Shown here one piece after another: positions 22,731 to 34,410 of a stretch of DNA of 64,000 nucleotides (position 1 is the stretch's first letter; each line of letters opens with the position of its first letter). Made by a program: the position numbers and the translations under genes. Origin of the DNA: Whalleya microplaca (taxonomy: Eukaryota > Ascomycota > Sordariomycetes > Xylariales > Xylariaceae); the NCBI GenBank assembly GCA_022497155.1, contig MU385731.1, positions 124,001 to 188,000 of the forward strand, given 5' to 3'. Under the pieces are notes generated by a model that had not been told where the DNA came from, did not search any database, and saw only the letters and a program-made list of their open reading frames with translations.

Positions 22731-23821
22731 ATGCAGCAGCATCCAAACTACGGCCACTCTCCGCCGCTCCATCACCCCGTACCACAACATGTCTCTACCG
22801 TCCCCCAGCTGAGATCACCTCCGTTGCCGTCGTCCTCGCAACCCCAGTCAGGCGCCTATGGCAACCCGTACCAGCAGGGCACACCGGCAAACGCCCCTAA
22901 CGCCCCTAACGCCCCTAATGTCTTTGGCGCCTACGGAAACTTCATGAATGACCCCATGGCCGCACAGTTTGTTGGTCAGGTCGGTCAGAATGCCTTCAAG
23001 CACGTCGAGCAAAATGTAGGATGCGTTCATGACTTTCTAAGTCTCGGGCCTACGCTGACCAAAGTCTGCAGGTGAACCGATGGGTCAACTTCTCCGCCCT
23101 CAAACATTACTTTAACGTTTCGAACAAATATGTCGTCAACAAACTCTTCCTAGTACTGTTCCCTTGGAGGCATAAACCTTGGTCGAGAAGACAGACGGTA
23201 GGGCCCAATGGACAGGAGGGATGGTTTCTACCGCCGAGGGACGATATAAACAGTCCGGACATGTACATCCCCGTCATGGCCCTCGTCACATACATTCTAC
23301 TTTCGACCTTGATAGCAGGCCTTCGAGGACAGTTCCAGCCCGAGCTGCTAGGATATACCGCCTCTACGGCGGGAGTGGTCGTCATATTAGAGATCTTGCT
23401 GTTGAAGCTGGGGTGCTACTTCTTGAGCATATCAAACGAGTCTCAGCTCCTCGACCTGGTGGCGTACTCTGGCTACAAATTTGTCGGCATCATCGTGACG
23501 GTGACCATTGCTGAGCTCATGAATGGGGGCAAGGGAACTGGCGGCTGGATCGGGTGGTCCGTCTTTTTATACGCTTTCCTGGCCAATTCTCTCTTCCTGG
23601 TAAGCACGGTGTCCTTGAATGGCCATTTTTATGTAATGCTGATCATCGATTATTAGATGCGATCATTGAGATATGTGCTATTGCCAGAAAGTGCTGGCGG
23701 AAACGCGCATGTGCCCATGCAAACAGATACCAGAACGAAACGGAACCAGCGGACGCAATTCCTTTTCGCTTACTCGTACCTGATACAGTTCTTGTTCATG
23801 TGGATTCTCAGCAGAGCCTAG
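22731..23821 (+). CDS. YIF1: YIF1-family Golgi/ER vesicle transport membrane protein
   Basis: Yif1/Hrf1 proteins pair with Yip1 in COPII vesicles and are needed for ER-to-Golgi transport. Exons 22731-23015, 23072-23599 and 23657-23821 (donors GTAGGA and GTAAGC; introns 56 and 57 nt) give 325 residues. The N-terminus is Pro/Gln/Ser-rich and cytosolic, with NAP tandem units from a 9-bp DNA repeat at about 22890-22918. The family block NRWVNFSALKHYFNVSN and YVVNKLFLVLFPW precede the membrane part, which has about five hydrophobic helices (PVMALVTYILLSTLIAGL, TAGVVVILEILLLKLGCYFL, YKFVGIIVTVTIAEL, WSVFLYAFLANSLFLM, and the C-terminal YLIQFLFMWILS). Divergent from the SRP receptor gene, also a secretory-pathway component. 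Confidence 0.95.
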
Positions 23822-24582
23822 GTGAAGCGTTAGTTGATCACGATAGGTATAATCTAGGTATGATAGCCTCAGACGGTGGGACGTGCCCTAATTATTTAGA
23901 GCCGGTTCCCAAGCTTGTAACATATGTACGCAACGTGGTCGTTGTATAGAAGCGTCAAGTCGATACTATCATCGACTTAGTTGATTTAAAAAATGCAAAT
24001 GAGAAGCCTTTTGATAGTACAGTCAAAACATCTAGCCTAGCCGATTATGAAGTAAACCCACGCTAACCCTCCAACAATGTCAAATGAGTCTTACTAAAGT
24101 AAATCTTGCCATCTAAGAGCTGGGATAGCGCGTGCTGGGCGATTTAGGTCTTTGGCTACGTGTCAGCGTGTGCATATTCATCGTGTCGGTCTCTTGCTTT
24201 GTCAGATATGGATGGGAAAGGTCCGCTTTCGGGAAATTTAACAGTCTTGGGTTGCATCCCACTCCACGATCTACACACATACTTACCTACCTAAAACCAC
24301 ATAAAAGCTAGCAGTTACAGAGCTACCTACCCTCTCACCTACCCTGCACTCCCAGGCACGCAGGGCTGGCTGGGCACGAAGACATATAAGCTACATATAA
24401 GCATATATGCAAATACCGATAACATCTATCTATAACCTCAACGCTGTCATCTTCACTCACTCTTAAGCCTGTCTCTGTCTTATCCACTCAAGTCTACAGA
24501 TATTTATATGAAATAGGCGACTATAGCACAATACTCCATCTCAAATATCTCCAGTGGGCAGGTTCTACCAAAGCAGATCACC
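23822..24582. other. intergenic spacer and Mpv17-like gene promoter
   Basis: No gene. The distal 300 bp is rich in CTACC words and short pyrimidine tracts, typical of a fungal promoter and leader. Confidence 0.6.
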
Positions 24583-25456
24583 ATGGCGCTTCCTCCAATT
24601 GTTTCTGCGACGATACAATCCGCAGTCCTCTCTGCGACATCTAATATACTAGCACAAGTCCTAACAGCGTACCAGACTGAGGTAAATACACCTCCAGGCA
24701 AATGAATCCGTAACAGTACTAACTAATAGTCTCTACAGACGTCTCTTGTCATAGATTGGGTACCGGTGTTTCAATTTGTTCTCTATTCGTTTATCAACGT
24801 GCCTCCAAACTTCTTATGGTAAGTAAGACCTGAGATCAGCTGCCAAACGGACAACGAGTCCAGTATAACTCCTACAACTCACTCTACAACTTATATTATG
24901 ATATGTCTATTCAAAGCCATTATGCTAATTATCTTCTAGGCAAGATTTATTAGAATCAGCCTTCCCGGCTTACCACATGTCACCCACACCTGACGCCATA
25001 GCGTCAGCAGTGGCCAACGATGAGAAGGCGCTTGAGCGAGAAGAGAAAGAGGGGAAGCTCGTCGAGCCCAAGCTCAACATCAAGAACACGGCCATCAAGA
25101 TGGTGCTCGACCAGACGATAGGCGCCGCCATCAACACCTTCCTCTTCTCCCTCTTCATGCACTCCATCCAGGCCGCCATGACGCGGCCCCTGGGCGCGCC
25201 GCTCAGCAATCCGGACCAGAGCATCCGGTACCTGACCACGCGCGGCGCCATCGACTACGGCAAGGTGGATTGGCTGGGCGTGGTGGCGCGCAGCCGCGCC
25301 GAGTTCTTCCCCCTGCTCGTCGCGGGCTGGGGCGTGTGGCCGTTTGTGAGCTTGATCAATTTCGCCTTCGTCAAGAGCATTGAGGGGCGCAACCTGGTCA
25401 CGAGTCTGGCTGGGGTCGGCTGGGGTGTCTACGTGAGTCTTGTGGCTGCGCGATAG
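24583..25456 (+). CDS. Mpv17/PMP22-family membrane protein
   Basis: Members are small four-helix proteins of the peroxisomal or mitochondrial inner membrane, thought to be channels; one Sordariomycete branch sorts Woronin bodies. Exons 24583-24681, 24739-24818 and 24940-25456 give 231 residues, and all phases close (donors GTAAAT and GTAAGT). Family blocks visible: an N-terminal helix with a Q/N-rich face (ATIQSAVLSATSNILAQ), IDWVPVFQFVLYSFINVPPNFLWQ, MVLDQTIGAAINTFLFSLF, and a C-terminal WGVWPFVSLINFAFV followed by GWGVYVSLVAAR. The last two match the family signature in which W-x-W-P-x-x-x-x-x-N-F is characteristic. Which organelle it serves cannot be told; no obvious mitochondrial presequence or PTS1 is seen. 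Confidence 0.9.
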
Positions 25457-26251
25457 GCGTGGGAGACGCATCTCACGTTGAAGCGCGTCGTGTCTATACG
25501 AATATTCAAGTATATTTGCAGGTATTGCCAGAGAGCTTACAGGATAATCGGATGGTTCTTCTGCGAGAGCTTCGGCAGAAAGGCCGTTGTATTGGAGATA
25601 TTGCGTTGCTCGCGTCTCAATTTGGTAGAGGTGTGCTGTTGAGAGTTGCTGGTTCCTCGCAGGTGTCAGCTCTTGATGATAACTTGATGTTTAATGCTGC
25701 GCATTTTATTTCAGGAACGCGTATCGCCTTTTGCTTTACAGTACCACCTCGAGACATGTTCTTACGACTCAAGACCTCGCGATTGAAATGATAGCTATGC
25801 CCCTGAATGATTTTTTTTAGCCTCCTAAACACTTAACAGAGGCAGAATCAATAATTTTTCAAGTTTTAATAACAATTGAATTAGTTGTCGGCTTCCACTG
25901 ATATTTCCCCAATGTTACTATAATTGAAAATCCTCCATATGTGATGACTATTGAATAAACTCAATGTATGATGACCGGGATGCTCGTGGACTGTTGGAGC
26001 AATGAATATGATACATACAGAGTTGACATCCTTTCAAATACAGAAACCAGGTAAATCACTTATAAAGAGCCACCGTCTTCCAATACAGTATACCCTCCAT
26101 CTTTCATTCCATCTCGTTCTTCGAAATCCTCATAGTATTCTCACGTAGGTGTCCCCTCATCCAGCATCCCAGCCCCTATCCAATCCCCCAAGCCTCACCC
26201 ACATTCTGCCCAATATACAGAAATACCAGTCGTGCGACCAATCGATACCCT
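25457..26251. other. intergenic spacer between convergent genes
   Basis: Two 3' flanks. An open frame at 25459-25791 immediately after the Mpv17-like stop has no domain and is probably untranslated. Confidence 0.6.
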
Positions 26252-26551
26252 CTAATGTTTTGCCTCGAAGTGGAACCCCAACCCGTAGATGATCATCTTG
26301 CCGTCGAGCCCGTCGGCCGCCATGTCCTGCAGACCCTCCCGGATCCCGACCGTCCGTTGCGTGACGCCGCGGACCGACTTGGCACCCGCCGAGATCACGA
26401 GCTCGACCCCCTGTCCGGCCTCCAGGTGGATGCTCTCCATGGCCCTCAGGTACTTGATGTCGAAGCCGCGCCGGAGGATGATGTGCGCTGTGACTTGGCA
26501 GGCTTCGGTCCAGGTCGGCGTTCTGGCCCTTGGTTCGGCGTGACGGTACAT
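26252..26551 (-). CDS. small hypothetical protein, 99 residues
   Basis: Single-exon frame from ATG at 26551. The sequence looks like a real folded domain: TWTEACQVTAHIILRRG, then YLRAMESIHLEAGQGVELVI, VRGVTQRTVGIREGLQDMAA, and a C-terminal KMIIYGLGFHFEAKH. Codon use is GC-rich at third positions, unlike the flanking AT-rich spacer, which supports real coding. There is no signal peptide, membrane helix or cysteine cluster; the single Cys is near residue 18. I do not recognise the family. The opposite strand is open over the same stretch but has shadow-like composition. Confidence 0.55.
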   Translation of the reverse strand: MYRHAEPRARTPTWTEACQVTAHIILRRGFDIKYLRAMESIHLEAGQGVELVISAGAKSVRGVTQRTVGIREGLQDMAADGLDGKMIIYGLGFHFEAKH

Positions 26552-27849
26552 TGTGATTGATGTGAGACGGAAGCGCTGTGGAGAGTGTGTGGTGTTTACA
26601 GTAGCTTATGGTTATGTATGTAGGATACGTTGGGTCTGAGCTCGGTTCTATGTTTGATGTGTATAGGCTTGAGATCGCTACTAGTTTCTTATTTGATTGT
26701 CCTTGATTTCGAATTCGTTATCTAAGCTGATGAGGTCCGCACCAAATGGGATCTAGTGAGGCGGGAATATGGCTCGGGTGCTTCCGAGCGAGATATCCTG
26801 GAGTTTTCTCGTCTTCTTTGTGCACTAGCATAATAGACGAGTCCGGGTTTCCAGCCTTTTGATTACTTAAATCTCGTTGTTCGATGGTTTTATACTACTG
26901 CTCTCGGAATGGGATTAACAAAGAGATGTTGTAGTCATACTACGACTCTTAAGTTATCTTGTTTGGTTTGCTTCAAATAATCTCTGTACTTCCACACTGG
27001 TCGGACAATTGTAAGGCTCACATGATACTGATTATAATAATACTGTTCGTAAGACCAACACCGAGGTTCTAGGAGCGGTTCTCATACCCCTTGAAAGTAT
27101 TATGGCATCTATGCCCGATCTCTCTATACGTAAATACACTATATTATTTTGCTATGATAGGTTGATTTTGAACCATCACGACCAATAAAAATTTAGAGAG
27201 TTATTCGCTGATGATCTACAGCGTCCCGTATCAACCGCAGTTTGCATCCCTTTGAGTTACGCCAATTCGCAATCAGCCAGTGTTTCACAAGCTTGTTATA
27301 ACAAGCCAACGCTAGAAAGCCACCTGAAGTCTCATGAAATTATTGATTTTGGAGCACCATGATACATACTTATGACCTAGACAGATACGATCGAGTAAGG
27401 TCTAATATCTATGCAACTCTGAACGGTGGACAGACATTTCCTTACCAATAAGACTACATGCCGGGAACTCTGATTGGCAACAATGTACGGGTAACTTTCC
27501 GATATAAACGTGAAATAATACATGCAAATGTGAGAAAAGCTAAGTGATGTCATGGAAAATCACGAGTGAAAGGAAATATATCTATTCAACTCGATGGCTA
27601 ATAGCACGTGTAAGAGCGGTCAACATTCCCGGCACCCGTGCTCTGATTATCAAAACCCTTCATTTAGGAAGTTAATCGATCATTCAACAAAGGTTTTCTC
27701 TGACATCCCAGCTCAGCCATGACAGGGCCGGCGCAATCACGCATACGTCATCATCTTGTGGCCATACTTCGTGACCCCGTATACAATCTGTATTATTGTA
27801 GACACTGAACAAATAGCCACACGTCCCTCTCACCCCCTGAGTCATGAAA
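26552..27849. other. AT-rich spacer
   Basis: No gene. The DNA turns AT-rich and TA-rich from here through about 35 kb, consistent with an accessory segment. Confidence 0.6.
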
Positions 27850-28177
27850 CTAGTAAGTCAGACAGACATCAGCAATGTTCTTGCAGTCTTAATCTCGAAA
27901 GCACTCAGGAGGAGCTCGCAGGCCCCAAGGGCGACAACATGCTAGCCTGGGGGTGGAGAGAGTTGGATACTGACGAGGGGAAATTGGACGTCTGGTTATG
28001 TGTGTCGATGTGGCGGCATCCACTTTTACCACTTCCTGTAAACGTGATCGGTTGTCCACTGCAGCCCTCGACGGGAAAGAGCTTGACAGTCCAGTTTCCG
28101 GCATCTTCAGCAGTGGTGAATCTGAACTGCACAGCCAGAGATACGATCGAGTATGCGAGAAGTTGATGGATATACAT
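27850..28177 (-). pseudogene. small secreted Cys-containing protein, probably decayed
   Basis: From ATG at 28177 the frame gives a signal peptide (hydrophobic LLAYSIVSLAVQF) and a short mature part with WTVKLFPVEGCSGQP and SGKSGCRHID, the style of small secreted fungal proteins with paired cysteines. After the residues near 28000 the frame becomes a Ser/Pro-rich tail ending at 27905. Protein-like continuations with the expected second half (GACELLLSAFE; DCKNIADVCL) lie in the two other frames down to a stop at 27850-27852. No intron of plausible size connects them. I read this as a frameshifted relic; a real 90-residue protein ending at 27905 remains possible. Confidence 0.4.
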
Positions 28178-28988
28178 GCTCAAGAAGACTCGAGAAAAAA
28201 TATGTATTTAAGTGGCTAAAATATGAAGGGTAGGTGTAGAGTGACTTTCATATGAAACTCAGAAGATGTTAATGCTATGAAGAAGTCTTATTTGTCAAGG
28301 GCAGGCTCTCAATGGACCCTTTATAAATAATTTGACCTCTTCACCTCGCACAAATATCAATTATTACATGCAAACTTTTACTTGTTCGATGACTCATGGC
28401 ATCCAAAAACACGTGGACGGGAAAACAAATCCGAACCAGACAATTTGTGTCATCTGATGTCCAAGGCCTTCCTATGATTCTGGTTAATGCGGGCACCATC
28501 CAGCATAGAAAGAAAACTTGGCCTAGTTAGTGAAACCACATAACTATTAATAGTGTTACACAAATACGGCTGTCTCTCTCTCATAATGGCTCATATTATC
28601 ATCTCAACGTGGTACGATATGCAAGTAGGCTTTACTATATCTCTAGTTTGCCACAATACATGAGACCTATAAGCTTTGGAAATGTATAAATGTGTTAGAA
28701 ACTGAGTAATCCATGTGTTAGTAGGCTTTGGTTCAGTCTCAACTCCATCTCAGATAACAATCTCTTTTCAAATATATAATATGACCAGGGCTCATAACCT
28801 TTAGGAGGTTATACAGGGAATAATACAGGATGTATTATAGGCAGCAGGTCTGCCTGTAATTTCAATGATTTAGATCACAGTAACAATAAAGTAGTTGGTA
28901 AAAATGACAGGGAGATATTTCATACTGATACTATATCTAGACTAATCTAGGCCGCAAGGCAAATGTATGTAGCAACTACTCGGCAAAA
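28178..28988. other. AT-rich spacer
   Basis: No open frame of note and no RNA gene recognised. Confidence 0.6.
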
Positions 28989-29615
28989 TTAAAGTGTTAT
29001 CCAAGTGACTTGCTTTTCTGCCTTGTTCACAAGTTCCAGCTCTTCTTCTGTCCGCTTTCCGCTTCTTCTCACAATCACTCCTTGGACTATCGGTTGCTTG
29101 GCTTTGTGAAGGTCTATCATGATAAACCGAAACCAGACTCCGCCGCCTTGGTATGGCTGGCGAAATTCCTTTTGAGTCGCATCGCGAGACATCCGTTTCA
29201 GTTCCTTCTGCAACTTGGGGTCATCAAAGGAGCACCTCTCTTTAATGGGCCGTCGAACTTCAGCCTCAAGAGCCACTCCAAAACCTGCATCCAACTCCCA
29301 TCGTTCCGGCCCGAGGCCATCTAACGATAGGTTCTTTTCGCCCAGGATCGAGTCCACTGTTTTCACGATGGCGATGTTGATATTGGCGAATTCTCCGTCC
29401 GAAAGTGCATGAGATGGGTAGCCTAAGAGCGCAGCATGCTTCTTACCTTTATAGAGAGAAATGCCCTTGTCCTTAGTGAATCCACTACGGACACTCCGGT
29501 CACTTCTAATAGTAGAGGCCCTGCTTGGAACCCTATTCAGCGTTGAGGTTGATCTAACAGTGGAGGCCCTGCTTGAAGCCCTGTTCAACGTTGGAGATAA
29601 TGTTCCACTCGACAT
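28989..29615 (-). CDS. hypothetical protein with N-terminal Ser/Arg repeats
   Basis: 208 residues from the first ATG at 29615; the frame is open a further 17 codons upstream, where a TTCAATTGTAG acceptor-like site could mark an earlier exon. The N-terminal 50 residues carry two near-identical units of about 16 residues (TLNRASSRASTVRS and TLNRVPSRASTIRS) rich in RxxS sites that suit basophilic kinases. The rest reads like a mixed alpha/beta domain: HAALLGYPSHALSDGEF, VDSILGEKNLSLDGLG, VALEAEVRRPIKER, GGGVWFRFIMIDLHKAKQP, VQGVIVRRSG. No family recognised, no signal peptide or membrane helix. Probably lineage-restricted, as are its neighbours. Confidence 0.5.
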   Translation of the reverse strand: MSSGTLSPTLNRASSRASTVRSTSTLNRVPSRASTIRSDRSVRSGFTKDKGISLYKGKKHAALLGYPSHALSDGEFANINIAIVKTVDSILGEKNLSLDGLGPERWELDAGFGVALEAEVRRPIKERCSFDDPKLQKELKRMSRDATQKEFRQPYQGGGVWFRFIMIDLHKAKQPIVQGVIVRRSGKRTEEELELVNKAEKQVTWITL

Positions 29616-30384
29616 GGTGTATGGTGAGCTTCGTCTACAATTGAAAAGGGAAACTAGATCTCCCAAGAATGTACACGATGGAATGAGCTGGACTTTTCAA
29701 CGACTATATTGCGAGTGCGTCTAATAATGGTATAAATAGTGAACCAGCGACGCCGTAAAGAGCACCTTTCTTTCAACATTGTTACCCATGTTATGCAGAA
29801 TTCCTTGTCTCGAATGTATTCTATTATTGTGGCAAAAGGATAATGAACACATTGTTTTTCAACATGAATTGTCTACTTTGTTTACATCTTTTTGGCTTTG
29901 TATCCCATGAATTAGAATTTCAAATTCATTATGACATCTTTCAGTTTACACTCGAGATATCAGCGACAAGCTCATATTATTGATATGAATAATCAACATT
30001 TCTTCAAACTACGCAAAATCATGCCCATCAATTATTTTTCCTAGAACTGAAGTAGAACAGACTGGGCTCTTCTTCGGAAGTCAGGTAGGCTAGATTGATC
30101 GAATTACATGAGTGAACTCATCATGGGCGATTTTTATTCCTAGTATATTTGACTATCATGAAGGTAGTCTTGTTATTTCTTCAGGGATACTGGGCTCGCC
30201 TTTACAGTGGTACTTATGGGTTCACAGTCAACAGACGAAGGGGGTGAGTCTTCATCTGAAGATGCGGTTAGAGTACAATTCAATGGTAGGACTGTACTGC
30301 CAACGGCAGAAAGAGAAGATCTTGAAATGAACGACCGACATTAGCAAATAGCCAGCAAAGTTTTGAAATTTCCACAAGTTTCAC
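29616..30384. other. AT-rich spacer
   Basis: No gene seen; the plus-strand open frame at 30112-30330 has no coding character. Confidence 0.6.
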
Positions 30385-31251
30385 TTACTCATTCCCGTCT
30401 TCGTCCTCACATTCCCAGTTCTGCTCAATTTGAAGCTTATTGCGACTTCTATCAAACTTGAAAGAAGTTCTCGGATATGCCTCAGGGGGAAACAAGTCGT
30501 CACGATAAGAGATAGGACACGCCCAGGATGTATTCGGATTAATGAGTCTATCGTCATCAGCGTACATGACCACTGAATCGTTGACGGCTTGACAGTTGAT
30601 GAGGAACTCGTTTGCCGTATTCAGGAGGTCGTAGTTGATATTTGCGACACTACCTCCGAAGCTGAAAGGTGCCGGCGTGATGAAATGTGAACTATACTTG
30701 AAGTCCTCGATCTTCCACTCAGGACCACGCAGCGAGGCCTCCAGACACGCCTTGCTGGGTTTCCGGTGAGAAACCTCAGGGTATACTACCAATGTGAGAT
30801 TATCGCCTGCTGTCCCCGTGTAGTGACCCTCGGGCGTGTCGATGAGGCCGACATTCAGTCGCCCGTCGTCAGTGGCAATTGCCATGGCGAACCTGTCAGT
30901 CTCGTTCTCGCCACGGTCGCAAATGAACGTGTGATTTAGCCCCATATAGTCGTTACTTGAGTAGTCGACGAATGCGTTGTAGTTATCGCCTTGCACCTCG
31001 CACGGGACGTAGCCGCTACTGGATTCGCCGCTACGCTCACCAACGCATGGCGAGGAGTAGTCGCTGAAGGGTATTGAAAGATTGAAACTAAAGGTCTCGG
31101 TGTCGCCGCGGGTTATGCTGTACCAATCCCGGATGAAGACTGTCTGGTAGCCACTCGTACAAGGGGGACAATTCCTCGTGGTTTCCATGCTGGCGAACGA
31201 GGTAGATACGCGCTGCAAAAGCAGAAGCAGTGTAAGCTCTGCTGTCTTCAT
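30385..31251 (-). CDS. secreted cysteine-rich protein of unknown function
   Basis: Single exon, 288 residues from ATG at 31251. The N-terminus is a signal peptide (ELTLLLLLQRVSTSFA). The mature protein has about nine cysteines, starting with NCPPC near residue 27 and ending with NWECEDEDGNE at the C-terminus, and several N-glycosylation sequons (NLS, NHT, NET, NLT, NDS, NTS). There is no membrane anchor. Segments such as DRFAMAIATDDGRLNVGLID and GSVANINYDLLNTANEF suggest a beta-rich fold. I recognise no domain. It lies in an AT-rich, gene-poor stretch beside a MITE and decayed secreted-protein remnants, the usual setting of effector-like genes, but that role is inference. Confidence 0.65.
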   Translation of the reverse strand: MKTAELTLLLLLQRVSTSFASMETTRNCPPCTSGYQTVFIRDWYSITRGDTETFSFNLSIPFSDYSSPCVGERSGESSSGYVPCEVQGDNYNAFVDYSSNDYMGLNHTFICDRGENETDRFAMAIATDDGRLNVGLIDTPEGHYTGTAGDNLTLVVYPEVSHRKPSKACLEASLRGPEWKIEDFKYSSHFITPAPFSFGGSVANINYDLLNTANEFLINCQAVNDSVVMYADDDRLINPNTSWACPISYRDDLFPPEAYPRTSFKFDRSRNKLQIEQNWECEDEDGNE

Positions 31252-32039
31252 GATAGTCTAGTATGGCTTAGTTCACATTATCTAGTAAGATACTAAGGGA
31301 ACTATTTTGATTCTTCAGCACTCAACACAATTATTGGGTTTCATATTTAGAGGAGTTAATTGTAACGTCCTAGATCACATATAAGTACTGTATGCCCAGA
31401 AGGTATTTAGCCTCAACTGTCCGCGGTGCCACACCGGTTATATTGAGAGGGCAAATTCTGCTATTATCTGATATATATGACCATTGTAAGTCATAGCATT
31501 TAGTCACAACGATTAGTAAAGTAACGTATGGATTAATCGGTCATCTTATTATGAGACTTTGCAAAAGTAGGGTCTCCCGCCGCACTTGATGTATTTGTCA
31601 AGAATGGGGCCCCAAATGTTCGTGATACCACACCTTGATGCCGTTGAGGACTATTAACCATGCCATATCTTTTCGTGTTTAATATTATGATAATACATAA
31701 GATTAAGAGTGACAAGAAGTAACAACGTTCGGTCCTTACAACCACCGCATGTGCTTTTATCCCCTGGTTTCAGTATTTTACTAGTCTAGACCTCAGTATA
31801 ATCTGTCGACATATTGGCAAGTCTGTGGTAAGTCGTTACTAAAAGCGAATCCAACATGTCAGTATCATCTTAAAAGTGACAATTACGACTATTCTAAACA
31901 GACACTCTTTGAGAATGCCGTAAATCGATATGCTAGACGACTTCTTGAATATAAAGTTAGCGTGGCGACTCTCATACTGAGAGATTGGACAACGCTCACC
32001 TATCAGGTTTCTAGAAAGGGCTTGCAAGAAACAGTACAG
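31252..32039. other. AT-rich spacer
   Basis: Promoter side of the secreted-protein gene followed by featureless AT-rich DNA. Confidence 0.6.
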
Positions 32040-32543
32040 TCAACAAGGTGTTTGTTCGTGATCATCTAACAGCAATCGCTCACATCTCGACCACCCTGAA
32101 TGTCGGCGACATGACTTGGAAGGCTGGGCGAGAGTCCCCTTTAAAGTTATACGTTCCATAGATAATGAAGACTTCGCCGTTCTCGAGGTTTTATCTCCTG
32201 GCTTAATGTCGAGTGCTTTCACATGCTGTAAGTTCCATATAGGAGTCTCGTTGGCATATACCGACTTTGGAGGACCGTCGCGATCTTTCTAGACCACCTG
32301 CTGTGAGGCCTGATAACTTGCCCCTTTCTCCCTCCTGGAAACTCGATGCTTGGTCACGACAAAGCTTAGCGTGGTACTTGCTTGGGTGGTCTTATTGGCA
32401 GAAAGTTGACCTCGGGTCACAAGCCGCTCTTTAGAGTTAGATACTGCGGACAAGTGATTGATGTAGTGATATCTGAAAGGCGATTGGACACTTGATAATA
32501 AAAAGCAACGAAATTCGAGTATTAAGGACCCTCGAGACTGCAA
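32040..32543 (-). pseudogene. unrecognised coding relic
   Basis: On the minus strand one frame is open from 32543 to a single stop at 32289-32291 and then continues open (PPKSVYANETPIWNLQ, KALDIKPGDKT). Further on, a different frame becomes protein-like (NGEVFIIYGTYNFKG, then SPTFRVVEM). One internal stop plus a frame change suggest a broken gene. I do not recognise the family. Confidence 0.25.
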
Positions 32544-34410
32544 ACACTTACATTCTCTTGCTGCTTGATTCTAGCAGATGATTTAAGATGAATACTGTCT
32601 TCAATTGCCAGATATATAGGGAATGTGGTTCTGGCAAGACGTTGGAATCATTCAGTCAACATCATACTCAGGTAATTTGGCTACAGCTAACATAGGGACA
32701 TCGTGCATATATATATACATATACATGCACATCCGTAGATATCAATACACAATTGAATATAGAGGAAACTCCATATATCAAGAGTTCATCAAGTATTGAC
32801 CAAGATGCAGTCTTACCTCACACAGGGCGATCTAGAAGGATGATTCGTCTCATTAACCAGTAGAAAACTCACCAGACCTATGGGTAATTCTTGGCCCGCG
32901 CCTATATTGCAAACTCACGTTGTCGGAAAGCAGAAGCGGCATTGATCAGCGTTCACGAGTACACCGCGCGCTTATGGGAACGGGTTGAAGGTGAGGTATA
33001 TAGCGGAACATGCGGTACTTGAATAAGCGGCAGTTTCGCGTGACCGGTTGCGGCTATTATTACATGTAACTGGGTGACATGGATGGACGAACAAAGGCTC
33101 AAACAGATCGCTAACGAGCTAGAGCTAGCGGGCTAGTCGAGCCGCATAAGGCAGTTGCTGAAACTCTGAAACCTTGCCCGGAATAGATAGAGATCGGAGA
33201 TCAGCCTTTTGTGGCGCTAGGTAGATTGGGTATGGGCCTTGGCCAGGTCGGTAGGCTGATAGATCGTTCGTAGTGCGCATGATAGTTCGCAGCAGGCTAG
33301 ACTTGCACATCAAGCACCAGGCTACATGCAGTGATAAAAGGCGCGTTAGGCAATTCGGTGAGATGAGGTAGACGTGGCACCATGCTACCTCGTGCCGGCT
33401 CGGCTAAGCAGAGGTCTGAAATAGTTCGAGGTTGCATTGTGGCACCTCATCTGTACAGGAGAGGCAATCCGAGATAGACGAGGGGGGAAAAAGTCAGCCC
33501 CGGGGAGCATCGCATGATATCTCTCTCAGCTGCTGATTAGTTTTGGGATTTGGAATTAGCTACAATTGACACAAATCTACAATCGAAAGACATCTCTTGT
33601 CGTGTGCAACCTCCGCATCTAATAACAAGGGCATTGCCTGTGGGCGTCTAGGAGGACGGTGATCTGCGGAGCCTCGACCGAGCTAGAACTGACTCGGCCT
33701 ATTGGCGCGCCCTTGTGGAACTGATCTTGCCATTTCGTGGACTGACGAGCTGGCAATTGACATGATTGGGGCGAAACTGGCCCTTTTCTGCTTTTCTCCT
33801 ATCGATTGGGAAATTGAAAAGGGGGAGAAGGAGGTATAGGAAAGACTCGGGACGCATGAATGGATGTTATGTCCTACTATAGGGGCTTGTATGTAAGAAC
33901 TGCCGCCTTTGCATACTTGTGCTCCAACTGCTTAGCTGAGTACATGTACGCATAGAACCTCTGCAGCTAGCTACTCCAACATGAATTCTGTGAAAGACAA
34001 AGGGCTCCAGCCTTCAATGGATGGAAATGACTGGCGAAAAGCCTAGCTGCTGTGCAACCAATCCAAGTTTTGTGTACAGTACCTACATACAGATACGTAG
34101 ACGCGGAGGCTCTGGTGAATGCATACTGCAATGAACTTGGACAACCTGATATAGAAAACTCTTTCTGAGAGTGTTTGCTGCATAACTGTTTTCCTGTCAT
34201 AGCCGAGGCAGAACTAGAAACCGAGATAAGAGTTCCCATGAATTTTGTATACTATGTAGCTGTTTAGTAAGTAGAGAAATCCGACGTGAATGTATTACAT
34301 GTATAGCTATTCTGTACATGTGGAATGCTGATAGTCGTGGTATCGTGGAATTGTATGTAGTATTAGCGATTGGGGGCCGTTTTTAGATTTTCTATTTTTG
34401 CACCTCAGCG
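32544..34410. other. gene-free spacer
   Basis: No gene seen. Contains an AT dinucleotide-rich patch flanked by GTGCAT/ATGCAC near 32704-32731. Open frames at 33125-33313 and 33967-34239 have no coding character. Confidence 0.55.
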
